A DNA stretch of 6,120 nt from the NCBI GenBank assembly GCA_002718515.1, contig PBEX01000023.1:17101-23220 (forward strand), given 5' to 3'. The stretch is from Phycisphaerae bacterium (GTDB taxonomy: Bacteria; Planctomycetota; Phycisphaerae; Phycisphaerales; SM1A02). Each line of letters opens with the position of its first letter. Position 1 is the first letter of the stretch. A program made the translations under genes and the position numbers. Positions 5,492-6,120 of this stretch are shown in pieces. The notes below the pieces were generated by a model. That model was not told where the DNA came from. It was given only the letters and a program-made list of their open reading frames with translations, and made no database searches.

Positions 5492-6120
5492 TTAACTCGC
5501 TCTGAAAATCAGTTTGCGAATTGATTGTCCAATCCACTTCCATATTAACTTTGAACGAAGTCTACGAAGCTCTTCGTCATATGGGTCAATTGAAAGCCCT
5601 TTGTTTACCCAGCCCCATGCAAGCCTGTACCGTTTGTTCTTGATAGACGCGAGTGCAAGGTTATGAATTGAAGCAAGACATCGCTCGTCGTGCCTAAGCA
5701 CTTTTCTACTTGTTGATATACCTTCATCAATCTGTTCGTTTGCAAAGTATGCAAGTGCAAGAAGCCGTAAAACATCCAGAGAAGTAGCATCCGTTTTTCC
5801 CCGAGCTGCAATTGGTTCTAACAGTTGTACTGCGTCCGCAGATTCTCCAGAAGTTAACAAAAACTCTGCAACCTGCAATTTGTGTTCAACTGAAGTTGAT
5901 TCACCAAGTGACTCTGTATATTCTTGAAGAAGGGGTTTCGCCGCTTCATATCGATGCATTGCAAGAAGCGATTGAGCTAAATGCAAACTTGCAGTTGGGT
6001 GCGAAGGATGCAACCTTCTGACAAGCCCCCAAGCAATGAATGCTTCTTCCCAACGCTTTGAATCCATCGCGATTGTGCCTGCGCGAATATGCGCCTCAAT
6101 GTTTGCGGGTTCTAGTTCCA
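5492..6120 (-). CDS. TPR-repeat protein, C-terminal part
   Basis: The frame is open to the right edge. The ATG at 6067 is internal, because in-frame residues before it (ELEPANIEAHIRAGTIA) continue a repeat, so the start lies outside the window. The 208 visible residues hold about five tetratricopeptide-like units of 34 residues, starting near 6, 41, 76, 112 and 146. They show typical pairs such as RWEEAFIAW, RYEAAKPLL, ESADAVQLL, QIDEGISTS and RYRLAWGWV, the last ending in the classic LSIDPYD. TPR arrays are helical scaffolds that bind partner proteins. After the last repeat there is a basic, aromatic tail (KLIWKWIGQSIRKLIF) that may be an amphipathic helix. No catalytic domain or signal peptide is visible; an N-terminal domain may lie beyond the edge. 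It converges on rpsR. The partner and role are unknown. Confidence 0.85.
   Translation of the reverse strand, partial: ELEPANIEAHIRAGTIAMDSKRWEEAFIAWGLVRRLHPSHPTASLHLAQSLLAMHRYEAAKPLLQEYTESLGESTSVEHKLQVAEFLLTSGESADAVQLLEPIAARGKTDATSLDVLRLLALAYFANEQIDEGISTSRKVLRHDERCLASIHNLALASIKNKRYRLAWGWVNKGLSIDPYDEELRRLRSKLIWKWIGQSIRKLIFRAS

Overview
The window is a compact stretch of bacterial chromosome of moderate GC content (about 44-45% by eye). It has eight protein-coding genes, two of them cut by the window edges, and very short gaps. I see no tRNA, rRNA, insertion sequence, CRISPR array, phage gene or long repeat. The organism is Gram-negative-like. The ribosomal protein S18 sequence, with its Pro-Asn-Gly-Lys-Ile-Tyr stretch and Thr-Ser-x-Thr-Leu tail, together with the unfamiliar N-terminal domains of the signalling genes, makes me lean towards a marine planctomycete of the Phycisphaerae type. 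That placement rests on recollection, not on a search.

Left block, + strand (1-2458): an unrecognised gene open at the left edge, then a c-di-GMP synthase (GGDEF) whose start overlaps the previous stop as ATGA, then a calcineurin-type metallophosphoesterase 8 bases further on. Spacing suggests one transcript. The first two genes share a similar, probably non-phosphorylatable alpha/beta segment and are plausibly one signalling unit.

Middle block, - strand (5105 down to 2455): a class I glutamine amidotransferase of the peptidase C26 (PuuD-like) family, a YgfZ/GcvT-like folate-binding protein with the KGCYLGQE signature, and 3-hydroxy-3-methylglutaryl-CoA lyase. They are separated by 16 bases and then overlap by 8, so they form an operon. 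The lyase and the + strand phosphoesterase converge and end in the same palindromic TTAA, leaving no room for a terminator.

Right block: a 117-base divergent region carries a good sigma70-type promoter with an extended -10, followed by an approximately 67-base structured leader and a stand-alone rpsR gene (ribosomal protein bS18). The leader folds into two stacked stems with an unpaired CCG next to the lower stem. This resembles the published S6:S18 autoregulatory mRNA motif and is the most interesting non-coding signal here. After a 32-base AT-rich gap, a TPR-repeat gene on the - strand runs off the right edge.

No stretch over 300 bases lacks a gene. The window is mostly housekeeping. The most novel candidates are the rpsR leader and the paired unknown-domain/diguanylate cyclase genes. 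I see no evidence for a defence system or other wholly new multi-gene system.
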